Origin: Megasphaera hominis
GTDB taxonomy: Bacteria > Bacillota > Negativicutes > Veillonellales > Megasphaeraceae
Direction of reading: 5' to 3'
Assembly (NCBI RefSeq): GCF_014269395.1
Contig: NZ_JACOGK010000004.1
Coordinates: forward strand, 1-64,000
Length of the DNA stretch: 64,000 bases
In this document: in pieces, positions 17,240-25,336 of the stretch
How positions within the stretch are numbered: the stretch's first letter is position 1
How the letters are laid out: every line of letters begins with the position of its first letter
The notes under the pieces: model-generated
Seen by the model: only the letters and a program-made list of their open reading frames with translations
Told to the model about the DNA's origin: nothing
Database searches by the model: none
Position numbers and translations under genes: made by a program

Positions 17240-17455
17240 TTATTTTGCTGCAGCTTCCTGTGCGGCGATCATGTCTTCCAGTTCTTCTTTCTGACGCTGT
17301 AATTCTGCCAAAGGAACGTTAGCCGACGCGCTTGTGGCTGCAGGCTGCTGCAGGGCCAAAAGCTGTTGTTCCCGTTCTACCATGAGCTTGTAACCGAAAA
17401 TACCAGCTAATACACCAACACCTAAACCGATCCAAAAATCCTGATTCTGAAACAT
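17240..17455 (-). CDS. Small one-helix membrane protein with coiled-coil tail, copy 1
   Basis: 71 residues: MFQNQDFWIGLGVGVLAGIFGYKL forms one transmembrane helix, then EREQQLLALQQP, an Ala/Ser linker and a coiled-coil end (LAELQRQKEELEDMIAAQEAA). The start is set at ATG 17455 because AAGGAG lies at the right distance and because the paralogue at 21679-21882 starts at the same residue. It heads the HMA2/P-type ATPase operon. No family recognised. Confidence 0.8.
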   Translation of the reverse strand: MFQNQDFWIGLGVGVLAGIFGYKLMVEREQQLLALQQPAATSASANVPLAELQRQKEELEDMIAAQEAAAK

Positions 17456-17540
17456 ACGGTACATCTCCTTTTAATGAGCTGGCGCTAGTACTAAAGAGTA
17501 CGTCAGCTGTCTCTTGTATTGATAACCTCTTACAAAATTT

Positions 17541-17570
17541 ATTATAACCGAAAGCAGGAATTATTGTCAA
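17541..17570 (-). promoter_or_regulatory. Promoter of the one-helix/HMA2/P-type ATPase operon
   Basis: TTGACA (17570-17565) and TATAAT (17546-17541) with 18-bp spacing. The rest of the 17456-17917 interval is AT-rich and holds the divergent arsR promoter. Confidence 0.8.
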
Positions 17571-17835
17571 TAATTTTTGAAGATCTCGTATTTACTTTTT
17601 TCGTTATAGTCTGTCATCCTAGTGATTACAGGCCATAACAGGGTATTTTTAAGGAATTCTTAAACTTTTATTTAACCATCTATATACGCACAGTTTTATC
17701 AAAATCGGTAAATTTATTGATAATATTCTGGATATAAAAGGTTTAATCTTGTGTGAAAATTTCATTATACTCGTGCCTTTTCTAATAGGTAAAAACAGGG
17801 AAAACAAAAAGAGACAAAAAGCTCTTTCACCCATT

Positions 17836-17896
17836 GACATTTCTTTCACAACCTTGTAAGCTATAGATAGAAAAACAAATGAATAGTTGTTCATAT
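17836..17896 (+). promoter_or_regulatory. arsR-cadA promoter and ArsR-type operator
   Basis: TTGACA (about 17834-17839) is followed by a weak -10. The inverted repeat ATGAA-N6-TTCAT (17879-17894) matches the TGAA..TTCA core bound by ArsR/SmtB-family metal sensors. It lies in the leader just upstream of the ribosome site of the repressor gene. Confidence 0.6.
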
Positions 17897-17917
17897 GTTA
17901 CATTAGGAGGAACAAAT

Positions 17918-18274
17918 ATGGCAAACCAAGCTCCTGTCTGTGATTGCGACGTCATCCACCAAGACGTAGTCGATGACGTCCAGTCCCAGCTGCTGCCACG
18001 GGCAGAATATAATCACTTGGCGGCACTGTTCAAGCTCTTCAGCGATCCCACACGGGTAAAGCTCCTGTCGGCCCTGGAATGTCACGAATTGTGCGTCTGT
18101 GATTTAGCCGTACTGTTAAACGTCACCAAATCAGCCGTATCACACTAGCTCAAGGTCCTGCGCATGGGCAAGCTCGTCACGTATCGCCGGGACGGGCAGA
18201 TCGTCTACTATTCCTTAGCCGACGATCACGTACGGACTCTCCTCGATATGGCGCGGGAACACGTGCACGAATAA
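17918..18274 (+). pseudogene. ArsR/CadC-family metal-sensing repressor interrupted by in-frame TAG
   Basis: A 118-codon frame from ATG 17918 (TTAGGAGG upstream) to TAA 18274. It has an N-terminal Cys pair (PVCDCD), FSDPTRVKLLSALECHELCVCDLAVLL with the ELCVCDL metal motif, and a winged helix ending in IVYYSLADDHV. TAG at 18146-18148 falls in the recognition helix, SAVSH-stop-LKVLR, where relatives have Gln (SHQL), so CAG to TAG is the likely change. The truncated 76-residue product would lack half the DNA-binding helix and the wing. The cadA gene downstream would then be derepressed. Confidence 0.88.
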
Positions 18275-18308
18275 GGAAATGCCCACAGGAAGAAAGGAAG
18301 TGCTCAGC

Positions 18309-20414
18309 ATGGAAAAAACATTTTTATTAAAGGGCCTCGATTGCCCGAACTGCTCTGCCAAGATTGAAGAGGAAGTGGGCAGTTTGTCCGGCATTACTGC
18401 GTCAGCAGTCAATCTCATGTGTCAAACCCTGACCATTTCTGTCGATGCCGACGCAGAAGCAGCCGTCTTGCCGCAGATTGAAAAGATCGTCCACACGCAC
18501 GAACCGGACATCGAAATTATCGACACGTCCCATAGCGCCGCTCAGGATGACGACGAAGAAGAGGAAGAAGGACTGCTACGCAAGCAGCGTCTCATCGTCG
18601 GCGCTATCCTCTACGCCGCCGTACTCTTAGGCCATGCCTTTTTCGGTCTTTCTGACACGGTATACCTGGCCGTCCTTGTCGCCGCCTACGTCATCCTCGG
18701 CTACGACGTCGTGCTCCAGGCCTTGAAAAATATCCGTCACGGCCGTGTCTTCGATGAACATTTTCTCATGAGCTTGTCTACCATCGGTGCCTTCGTCATT
18801 GGCGAATACCCTGAAGCCGTTGCAGTTATGCTCTTCTATCAGGTCGGTGAATTTTTCCAGGATAAGGCCGTCGATAATTCGCGCCATTCCATTAAGTCCC
18901 TCCTCGACATCCGCCCTGATACAGCCCACGTCCGTCAGGGGAACGATATCGTTACGGTGCCGTCGGGCAGCGTCGCCATCGGCTCGACCATCGTCGTCCA
19001 GCCGGGCGAACGGATTCCTATTGACGGCACGGTCCTTGCCGGCACGGCCTTAGTCGATACGAAGGCTCTCACAGGGGAAGCCGTACCACGCCGCGTAGAA
19101 GCCGGCGACGAAGCCCTGTCGGGCTGCATTTCCACAGACGGTATGCTGGAAATCGAAACGACCCACAGCTTTGGTGAATCAACAGCCAGCAAGGTCATCG
19201 ATCTCGTAGAAAACGCAGCTGCCCGCAAGGCACCCATGGAACGGTTCATTACCCGCTTCTGCCGTTACTACACGCCAGCTGTCGTCATCGGTGCTGTCTT
19301 CCTGGCTGCCGTACCGCCTCTTTTCTTTGGCGGTGTCTGGACAGACTGGATCATGCGCTCCTTTGTCTTCCTCGTTATCTCTTGCCCGTGTGCCCTGGTC
19401 GTTTCCATTCCCCTTACTTTCTTTAGCGGCATTGGCGCAGCATCCCGCAAGGGCATTCTCGTCAAGGGCAGCAACTACCTGGAAGCCTTGGCCCAGGTCG
19501 ATACGATCGTCTTCGATAAAACCGGTACACTTACAAAGGGTACCTTTAACGTAACAAATATCGCTACTGCAGCCGGTGTCAGCAAGGATACGCTCCTCCA
19601 CTACGCGGCTCTTGCCGAATGCGGCTCCCGCCACCCCATTGCCACATCCATCATGGAAGCCTACGGCAGCACACCGGACCGCAGTGAACTCGCAGCGTAC
19701 TGCGAAAAGAGCGGCCGCGGCATTTGCGCCACCTGGCAGGGTAAGGAAATCCTCGCCGGCAATGCCCGCCTCCTGCAGGAAGCAGCCATTCCCTTTACGG
19801 AAAATGAAGAAACGGGCACCAAGGTCTATGTGGCCGTCGACGGTACCTACATGGGCTGCCTGGTCATTGCCGATGAAGTCAAAGAAGACAGCCAGAAGGC
19901 CATTGCAGAGCTGAAGAAAAAAGGCGTTTCCCAAACGGTCATGCTCACAGGCGACAGCAAAGCCATCGCCACGGCTATTGCAAAGAAACTGGGCCTGGAC
20001 AAATGCTTTGCCCAGCTCTTGCCGGCAGAAAAGGTAGAACGCCTGGAAGAGCTCGACGCGGCGAAGAAGCCCGGTAAAAAACTGGCCTTCGTCGGCGACG
20101 GTATTAACGATGCACCGGTACTGGCCCGGGCTGACGTAGGCATTGCCATGGGTGCCCTCGGCTCAGACGCCGCCATTGAAGCAGCCGACGTCATCCTCAT
20201 GACGGACGAACCGTCGAAGATTCCTGAAGCCATGAACATTGCTAAGGCGACGCGGGCCATTGCCACGCAGAATATTGTCTTCGCCATTGGCATTAAAGGG
20301 CTCTTCCTTATCCTCGGTGCTCTCGGTATTGCCGGCATGTGGGAAGCTGTCTTCGGTGATGTCGGTGTGCTTATCCTGGCCGTCCTCAATTCCATGCGGG
20401 CTATGCGCGCATAA
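18309..20414 (+). CDS. cadA: Cd/Zn/Pb-exporting P1B-type ATPase (CadA/ZntA type)
   Basis: 701 residues from ATG 18309 (AAAGGAAG upstream). An N-terminal HMA domain has CPNC (12-15). An acidic Asp/Glu stretch follows at about 80-87, then the membrane CPC at 359-361, DKTGT at 403-407, the SRHPIA loop and GDGINDAP. The order and motifs are those of P1B-2 pumps that export Zn2+, Cd2+ and Pb2+. It follows the broken arsR gene by 34 bp and would normally be repressed by it. Confidence 0.93.
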   Translation: MEKTFLLKGLDCPNCSAKIEEEVGSLSGITASAVNLMCQTLTISVDADAEAAVLPQIEKIVHTHEPDIEIIDTSHSAAQDDDEEEEEGLLRKQRLIVGAILYAAVLLGHAFFGLSDTVYLAVLVAAYVILGYDVVLQALKNIRHGRVFDEHFLMSLSTIGAFVIGEYPEAVAVMLFYQVGEFFQDKAVDNSRHSIKSLLDIRPDTAHVRQGNDIVTVPSGSVAIGSTIVVQPGERIPIDGTVLAGTALVDTKALTGEAVPRRVEAGDEALSGCISTDGMLEIETTHSFGESTASKVIDLVENAAARKAPMERFITRFCRYYTPAVVIGAVFLAAVPPLFFGGVWTDWIMRSFVFLVISCPCALVVSIPLTFFSGIGAASRKGILVKGSNYLEALAQVDTIVFDKTGTLTKGTFNVTNIATAAGVSKDTLLHYAALAECGSRHPIATSIMEAYGSTPDRSELAAYCEKSGRGICATWQGKEILAGNARLLQEAAIPFTENEETGTKVYVAVDGTYMGCLVIADEVKEDSQKAIAELKKKGVSQTVMLTGDSKAIATAIAKKLGLDKCFAQLLPAEKVERLEELDAAKKPGKKLAFVGDGINDAPVLARADVGIAMGALGSDAAIEAADVILMTDEPSKIPEAMNIAKATRAIATQNIVFAIGIKGLFLILGALGIAGMWEAVFGDVGVLILAVLNSMRAMRA

Positions 20415-20445
20415 CTCCTGTACAGCATTTCCTTTCAGGCATATA

Positions 20446-20490
20446 AAAAGTGGCTTCGCGAAACTCCTGTATTCGCGAAGCCACTTTTTT
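20446..20490. terminator. Bidirectional terminator between cadA and the coiled-coil gene
   Basis: AAGTGGCTTCGCGAA pairs with TTCGCGAAGCCACTT, with A-run before and T-run after, serving two convergent genes. Confidence 0.93.
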
Positions 20491-20496
20491 GTCGTG

Positions 20497-21228
20497 TTAG
20501 AGCAGCGCCAGACAGACCGAAAGGATGGCGCCCATACCGATGATACCGGCCAAGGTCCATTTGCGCCGTGAGGCCTGGTCCTTTTTTTCCTGTTCTTCTA
20601 AAGCCGCTTCCAGGGCTGCCAGACGTTTTTCCTGGTCTGCGTTTTGGGAACGGAGATTTTTGACAGCCGCCGTAAGGGCTGCTACTTCTTTTTCTAAGGA
20701 TACCTGTTTTTCTTCCTGTGCTGCCAGACCGGCACAGAGATGGAACTGGTTTTGTAGCTGTTGCACGACGCCCAGGAGTTCGCGCCGTACGAGTTCCGAC
20801 AGATCCTTGCCGTCCGGACCATAGAGCTTTTCTTCCAGCTCGTGCAGGACGGTCTGACAGGATTCTTCATCAGCTGCACCTAAGGCAAAGAGATACTTCG
20901 TCAGCTCGCCGACGCGTTCCTGATAATCGAAGGAAACGCGCTGGGCCTGGGCAGTGGTCACTTGGGCATCGGCCAGGGTACTCACGGCGCCTTGGAGACG
21001 GCGGATAGCATCGCCGTGATTGTGGAAAATAAACCACGACCGGCGCGTGCGCTGGGCATTGTCGGCTGTACTCTTAGCTGCTTCAGCATAGCGTCCGGCC
21101 CGGCGTACTTGCCCCTTCAAGGATTGGAGCTCCTTGAAAATAGCACCGATGACCTCAGGCAGTTCAGAAACAGCCGGCGTCAGCTTGGGTGGCAGCACGG
21201 CCCGTGGTACAAGAACATCTTCACTCAT
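20497..21228 (-). CDS. Coiled-coil protein with C-terminal membrane anchor
   Basis: 243 residues from ATG 21228 (AAAAGGAG upstream). The N-terminal half is helical with a basic stretch, and the second half is a long coiled coil (EKEVAALTAAVKNLRSQ, then EKRLAALEAALEEQEKK). A single C-terminal helix (WTLAGIIGMGAILSVCLALL) makes it a tail-anchored protein. I recognise no family. The duplicated structured element at 21308-21598 lies in its upstream region, so any transcript from further up would carry it as leader. Confidence 0.7.
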   Translation of the reverse strand: MSEDVLVPRAVLPPKLTPAVSELPEVIGAIFKELQSLKGQVRRAGRYAEAAKSTADNAQRTRRSWFIFHNHGDAIRRLQGAVSTLADAQVTTAQAQRVSFDYQERVGELTKYLFALGAADEESCQTVLHELEEKLYGPDGKDLSELVRRELLGVVQQLQNQFHLCAGLAAQEEKQVSLEKEVAALTAAVKNLRSQNADQEKRLAALEAALEEQEKKDQASRRKWTLAGIIGMGAILSVCLALL

Positions 21229-21307
21229 GGTTTTCAACTCCTTTTGTTGGCTTTTGGGAATGGCAGCGCTTACGCCAGGCGCTTTGCGGCCGCGCTAGGC
21301 GTAATTG

Positions 21308-21431
21308 ACGTTATTACTACTAATTTCGCCTCTATCCCCCGTTGCTAAAGCAACGGGTACTTTCGTCTCCTTCCGTCGCTCCTCTTGCCTGGGATGAGTA
21401 CCGGAACCGTGACATGCCACTGGCATGTCAC
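21308..21431 (-). repeat. Structured 124-bp repeat, unit A
   Basis: One of two direct repeats of equal length (offset 167 bp, about 8 differences in 124). Read on the minus strand it holds a near-perfect palindrome (GTGACATGCC/GGCATGTCAC), a second stem opening TTCCGGTACTC, the hairpin CCCGTTGCTTTAGCAACGGG, and a conserved single-stranded-looking tail (GATAGAGGCGAAATTAGTAG). It is followed by a separate unit-specific hairpin at about 21262-21304 (TTACGCC/GGCGTAA). Confidence 0.85.
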
Positions 21432-21474
21432 CCACCTTCATGCGGCCTTATCGCAGCCGCATGAAGTATAATCA

Positions 21475-21598
21475 ACGTTGTTACTACTAATTTCGCCTCT
21501 ATCCCCCGTTGCTAAAGCAACGGGTACTTTCGTCCCCTTCTGGTACTCCTCTTCCCTGGGATGAGTACCAGAACCGTGACATGCCACTGGCATGTCAC
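21475..21598 (-). repeat. Structured 124-bp repeat, unit B
   Basis: Partner of unit A. Its second stem is perfect (TTCTGGTACTC with GAGTACCAGAA). At the fourth base pair of that stem unit A has C-G where B has T-A, so pairing is kept. A different unit-specific hairpin (CTTCATGCGGC with GCCGCATGAAG, about 21434-21466) follows it on the minus strand. Confidence 0.85.
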
Positions 21599-21612
21599 GC
21601 CCCATGGAAAGC

Positions 21613-21658
21613 AAAACCGGCGTGCAGAATACACTCTGCCGCCGGTTTTGTTTTTTTC
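21613..21658. terminator. Terminator after the second one-helix gene
   Basis: AAAACCGGCG and CGCCGGTTTT arms with an inner GCAGA/TCTGC stem; long T-run on the plus side and a shorter one on the minus side. Confidence 0.8.
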
Positions 21659-21678
21659 TTATAATGCCGTTTTTCGAA

Positions 21679-21882
21679 TTACTGTACAGACTGAGCTGCG
21701 ATCATGTCTTCCAGTGCTTCTTTCTGACGCTGTAATTCTTCCAGGGAAGGTGCTGCTGCAGGAACTGCAGGCTGCTGGAGGGCCAGGAGCTGCTGTTCTC
21801 TCTGCTGGATCATCTTGTAACCAAAAATACCAGCTACTACACCGATGCCTAAACCAATCCAAAAATTCGTGTTCTGAAACAT
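21679..21882 (-). CDS. Small one-helix membrane protein with coiled-coil tail, copy 2
   Basis: 67 residues, a clear paralogue of the protein at 17240-17455: MFQNTNFWIGLGIGVVAGIFGYKM, REQQLLALQQP, then LEELQRQKEALEDMIAAQ. The helix and coiled coil are conserved while the Ala/Pro linker differs. GGATAGGAGAGG precedes the ATG. It forms a single-gene unit with its own promoter and terminator, apart from the P-type ATPase operon that contains copy 1. Confidence 0.8.
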   Translation of the reverse strand: MFQNTNFWIGLGIGVVAGIFGYKMIQQREQQLLALQQPAVPAAAPSLEELQRQKEALEDMIAAQSVQ

Positions 21883-21955
21883 GAAAATCCTCTCCTATCC
21901 GCTAGCAACAATAATAAACGGGCCCTTGTTTTCTCTCTGAACATGGGTCTTACTC

Positions 21956-21985
21956 ATTATACACAGCAAAACGAAAGAATGTCAA
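21956..21985 (-). promoter_or_regulatory. Promoter of one-helix protein copy 2
   Basis: TTGACA (21985-21980) and TATAAT (21961-21956) with the same 18-bp spacing as the promoter of copy 1. Confidence 0.8.
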
Positions 21986-22187
21986 TGATAAAAAAACTCT
22001 TTTCACATTGTGCAAGGTTTTCCCTATTTCAGATAAGCAGGGAAAATACAGTAAATTTTAAGAGTTTTTATAAATATATTTACGAATAAATATATTTATT
22101 TCTTATATTTTATCAAATATATTCAGTTTGCAATAAATCGAATGAGAACCCATATCAAATTCTATTATAATAAGAACTATTCATCAA

Positions 22188-22966
22188 TCATCCTAAGGCC
22201 GTGTCGAGAGCCATCATGATGGTGAAGCCCAAGGCAAAGGACAAGACGCCCAGATCGGAATGCGGGCCTGCAGACATTTCCGGAATCAGCTCTTCGACGA
22301 CGACGTAGAGCATAGCGCCGGCAGCAAAGCTGAGCAGATATGGCAAGACCGGGACGACGAGGGCTGCCGCCAAAATGGTAATGCCGGCACCAATGGGTTC
22401 GACGATACCTGAGAGAACGCCGCCGGCAAAAGACCGCCAACGGCTGAGACCGGCACTCTTAAGGGGCATGGAAATGATAGCGCCTTCAGGGAAATTCTGA
22501 ATCGCAATGCCCAGCGCCAAGGTGAAGACACCGGCCAGGGTGAGGCCGCTTTCACCGCTCAAATACCCGGCGCAGACGACGCCGACAGCCATGCCTTCAG
22601 GAATGTTGTGCAGCGTCACAGCCAGAACCAGCATGGTCGTCCGCTGTAAATGACTATGCGGGCCTTCTGCCTGCTGGCTGTGTAAATGAAGATGAGGAAT
22701 AAGGTGGTCTAAGGCGAGGAGTAAGAAAATGCCCAGCCAAAAACCAATGACGACAGGCACAAAGGCCAGCTGTCCCCACGCAGCGCTGAGATCGAGAGAG
22801 GGTAAGAGGAGGCTCCATACGGACGCAGCAACCATGACACCGGCGGCAAAACCGGTCAAGACGCGTTGTACCGAAAGAGACAGCTCATGTGTCAAAAAAA
22901 GACACAGCCAGCGCCGAGGGATATCCCCAGAAAAGGCAGAACAAGACTTTGTAGCATTGCTTCCAT
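22188..22966 (-). pseudogene. ZIP family metal importer, frameshifted in a homopolymer tract
   Basis: From ATG 22966 (GAAGG nine bases upstream) the frame reads MEAMLQSLVLPFLGISLGAG, a proper first ZIP helix, then meets TGA. The rest of the protein (LTHELSLSVQRVLTGF through HNIPEG and NFPEG metal motifs to the end) is in the +1 frame. The two frames meet at seven consecutive T residues (22900-22894 on the minus strand); eight would restore one 259-residue ZIP. ZIP proteins import Zn2+, Fe2+ or Mn2+ and often Cd2+. A poly-T slip, phase variation or a sequencing error are all possible. Confidence 0.82.
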
Positions 22967-23280
22967 ATAACACAACCTTCCTTTCTTTTTATTTTACAGA
23001 AAAACTAACGATTGTCAATATCAATAATCACGTTCTTTTCTCTTACAAGGATATTACGAAATTCCATCTCATAATTTTATATAGATATTGCTATGAATTA
23101 ATCCTGATATACTAATAAAAAAGTCACGCAAAACCGTGATGCAATACATATTCCATCATTAATTATAAATTTCACTTGTATGTCAATTTTGATATTTTAT
23201 ATCAATAAAACATTGACAACTGTTATCATAATTGGTATAGTATGTCTTGTCAGAAACACAAAAGGAAAGGAGGTCTGTTC
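22967..23280. other. Intergenic region, divergent zip and DUF3793 promoters
   Basis: AT-rich. It holds a small GTCACG/CGTGAT hairpin near 23121, the palindrome TTGATATTTTATATCAA (23189-23205) and the DUF3793 promoter. No gene seen. Confidence 0.6.
23189..23241 (+). promoter_or_regulatory. DUF3793-flavodoxin promoter with upstream palindrome
   Basis: TTGACA (23213-23218) and TATAGT (23236-23241) are 17 bp apart. A perfect 17-bp palindrome, TTGATATTTTATATCAA, lies directly upstream (23189-23205). The AT-rich dyad and the flavodoxin cargo suggest an iron-responsive (Fur-type) or redox regulator. Confidence 0.7.
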
Positions 23281-23838
23281 GTGAACATCGACCAACTACT
23301 TATCACCTATTGTGCGCCAACCTTGGCCCGCCTGAAGATGGGTGCTCTTCTGTGTCTACACCGCGCAGGTACAAAAGAACAATACGAAGCCAGCGTGGCC
23401 CGTTATAACGAGCAGTACAACCACAAGGGACTTTATTTTCGCATTCTCTATCAATGCCCCCAGCGTACACTGCTCTACGTTTACCGGCCGGACATGGTTG
23501 AAGCCTATCTCCGCCAAGCTGATGTAGCACGCTTCCTCGCCAACCTGGGCTATACGCCCGAAGCACCTGCACCGGTCTTGTTGAATCACCTGGCTGATCG
23601 TTTTGCCAACGGAGGGTGTTTCCCTCATGAGTCAGGTATTTTCCTGGGCTATCCCTTAGCCGACGTCATCGGCTTTATCCGGCACAAGGGCAGCGACGCC
23701 AAGCTTTGTGGTGAGTGGAAGGTATACGGTGATGCCGAACAGGCCGCCGCCCTGTTTCAGGCCTACTCCAGCTGCCGCGCTGCCTACGAAAACAGTTTTG
23801 TAACGGGAACGGCGCTGGAAAAACTTATCGTTGCGTAA
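23281..23838 (+). CDS. DUF3793 family protein
   Basis: 185 residues starting at GTG 23281, chosen because AAAGGAGG lies at the right distance; the upstream ATG at 23242 would put the ribosome site inside the gene. The pattern LxxxxxPTLARLKMGALLCL, then LLYVYRPDMVEAYL, then HESGIFLGYPLADVIGFI with a final CGEWKVYGD matches DUF3793. This family commonly sits next to flavodoxin genes in anaerobic Firmicutes, as here (20 bp). Function is unknown; a link to iron limitation is inferred. Confidence 0.85.
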   Translation: MNIDQLLITYCAPTLARLKMGALLCLHRAGTKEQYEASVARYNEQYNHKGLYFRILYQCPQRTLLYVYRPDMVEAYLRQADVARFLANLGYTPEAPAPVLLNHLADRFANGGCFPHESGIFLGYPLADVIGFIRHKGSDAKLCGEWKVYGDAEQAAALFQAYSSCRAAYENSFVTGTALEKLIVA

Positions 23839-23858
23839 CGTAAGGAGGACAAAGACAC

Positions 23859-24272
23859 ATGGTAGAAATTGCATATTGGAGTGGTACAGGTAACACAGAA
23901 GCTATGGCACAGGAAATCAAAGCTGCCGCAGAAGGCGCCGGTGCCAGCGTAGAATCAGTCCGCATGGAAGACACGACAGCCGATGCTGTCGCCGCTAACG
24001 ACGTTATCCTGCTGGGCTGCCCGGCTATGGGCTCGGAAGAGCTCGAAGACAGCGTCGTCGAACCGTTCTTTACAGCCATTGCTCCCAAACTGAGCGGCAA
24101 GAAAGTCGGCCTCTTCGGTTCCTACGGCTGGGGCTCCGGCGAATGGATGGACGCGTGGAAACAGCGCGCTGAAGACGCCGGCGCTATCGTCTTCGGTACA
24201 GCCATTGTCAACGAAACACCGAACAATTCCGAAGAATGCGCCGCCCTGGGCAAAGCTGCAGCAGCACAATAA
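23859..24272 (+). CDS. Flavodoxin (short-chain, Megasphaera type)
   Basis: 137 residues. The FMN phosphate loop is SGTGNTE (8-14), followed by LLGCPAMGSEELEDSVVEPF and SYGWGSGEWMDAW, whose tryptophan flanks the flavin. From memory the M. elsdenii flavodoxin has the same length and these same motifs with a minority of residues different. It replaces ferredoxin as low-potential carrier, typically when iron is scarce. AAGGAGG precedes the start. Confidence 0.97.
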   Translation: MVEIAYWSGTGNTEAMAQEIKAAAEGAGASVESVRMEDTTADAVAANDVILLGCPAMGSEELEDSVVEPFFTAIAPKLSGKKVGLFGSYGWGSGEWMDAWKQRAEDAGAIVFGTAIVNETPNNSEECAALGKAAAAQ

Positions 24273-24327
24273 ACAGTAAGACATTCCCTTCTTAATTCAC
24301 ACTCTTTTTTATCTCCCACAGATACAG

Positions 24328-24362
24328 AAACCGCACGATACTCCCCCGTATCGTGCGGTTTT
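24328..24362. terminator. Bidirectional terminator between flavodoxin and EFR1-type genes
   Basis: AAACCGCACGATAC pairs with GTATCGTGCGGTTT around a CCCCC-containing loop, T-run after; shared by convergent genes. Confidence 0.93.
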
Positions 24363-24373
24363 TATATACCGGC

Positions 24374-25141
24374 CTAACGGCGGTACAGATCTTCAGCGTT
24401 AACTTCCGGATGATGATATTGATCTTCCCTGGCAATGGCGTGACCGTGGACGAAAATGCCGCCATGAGGACACCACTGAACGCAGGCCATACACATAGCA
24501 CAATGGTCACTGACGACAACCTTGCCGTCTTTGAGCGTCAGGTTGCCTACGGGACAGATATGGACACAGAGGCCGCAGCCTACACAGGCATCGGGATTAG
24601 CCGTAATGGTAAAGCGGCGGCTGCCTACTTGCCGTACGACGCCCAGACCCATAATAGATCCGGCCAGACTACGTTTTACGTGCCGCAGGGATTCGCGCCG
24701 TTCCATAACGGCGTGGGCAATGGCAGCAACGTGATCTTTGGCTGCATCGAGACGGCGGTAATCATAGGAAACGCCCTTTTTCCACGTCGACGTACTGTTG
24801 GCGATCATGGACACGGAATCGGCATAGGCCAGGCGGCAGCGATGCCACGCCAAAAGCTGCTGCAGGTTGTACAAGGCATTGCCAGGCGTACTGCCACAGG
24901 TAGCGACGGCATAGATATAGGCCGACGGGGCAAATTTCGTATTGCGGATAAACTCCTGTACAGGCCAGGGAATATCGCCAAAATAGACAGGAAATACAAA
25001 ACCGATGACACGGTCCCGGATGAGCGTACACGTACCATGCTTCGTCAGGTCGGCAATATGCACAGCCGTATCCCCTGTCGCCGCAGCAAGCTGCCTGGCT
25101 ACGCTGAGGGAATTTCCGGTCCCTGTAAAATAAAGGATCAT
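24374..25141 (-). CDS. EFR1-type flavodoxin-ferredoxin fusion protein
   Basis: 255 residues. The N-terminus is flavodoxin-like with YFTGTGNSLSVARQ, and the C-terminus has two [4Fe-4S] motifs, CVGCGLCVHICP and CAMCMACVQWCP. This is the EFR1 family of putative electron-transfer proteins, common in anaerobes. GGGGTGAG precedes ATG 25141. It is convergent with the flavodoxin gene. Partners are unknown. Confidence 0.9.
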   Translation of the reverse strand: MILYFTGTGNSLSVARQLAAATGDTAVHIADLTKHGTCTLIRDRVIGFVFPVYFGDIPWPVQEFIRNTKFAPSAYIYAVATCGSTPGNALYNLQQLLAWHRCRLAYADSVSMIANSTSTWKKGVSYDYRRLDAAKDHVAAIAHAVMERRESLRHVKRSLAGSIMGLGVVRQVGSRRFTITANPDACVGCGLCVHICPVGNLTLKDGKVVVSDHCAMCMACVQWCPHGGIFVHGHAIAREDQYHHPEVNAEDLYRR

Positions 25142-25289
25142 AAGTCTCACCCCAATATATAGGTTTTTCTTCCGTTACTTATGCTTATATTATACCACAT
25201 TTGACGCCTGAATACGACGTTTTCCCGCTCTACGTACGAATTATCACGAAGTTTGCCAAAAGCACTCTCACGGCCAAATAGGTGCAAAA

Positions 25290-25315
25290 AAAGACCACCC
25301 CGAAGGGTGGTCTTT
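25290..25315 (-). terminator. Terminator after porin 1
   Basis: AAAGACCACCC pairs with GGGTGGTCTTT on a four-base loop; T-run on the minus strand. Confidence 0.92.
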
Positions 25316-25336
25316 GTATGTGCCGTAAGGTATTTC

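Noticed and set aside
18146..18148. Pyrrolysine or general TAG recoding in arsR
   Set aside because: TAG is used as an ordinary stop elsewhere in the window (for example the FeoB-associated gene and the MATE end).
21308..21598. CRISPR array
   Set aside because: Only two repeats, 124 bp long with internal palindromes, one 43-bp gap that is itself a hairpin, and no cas genes.
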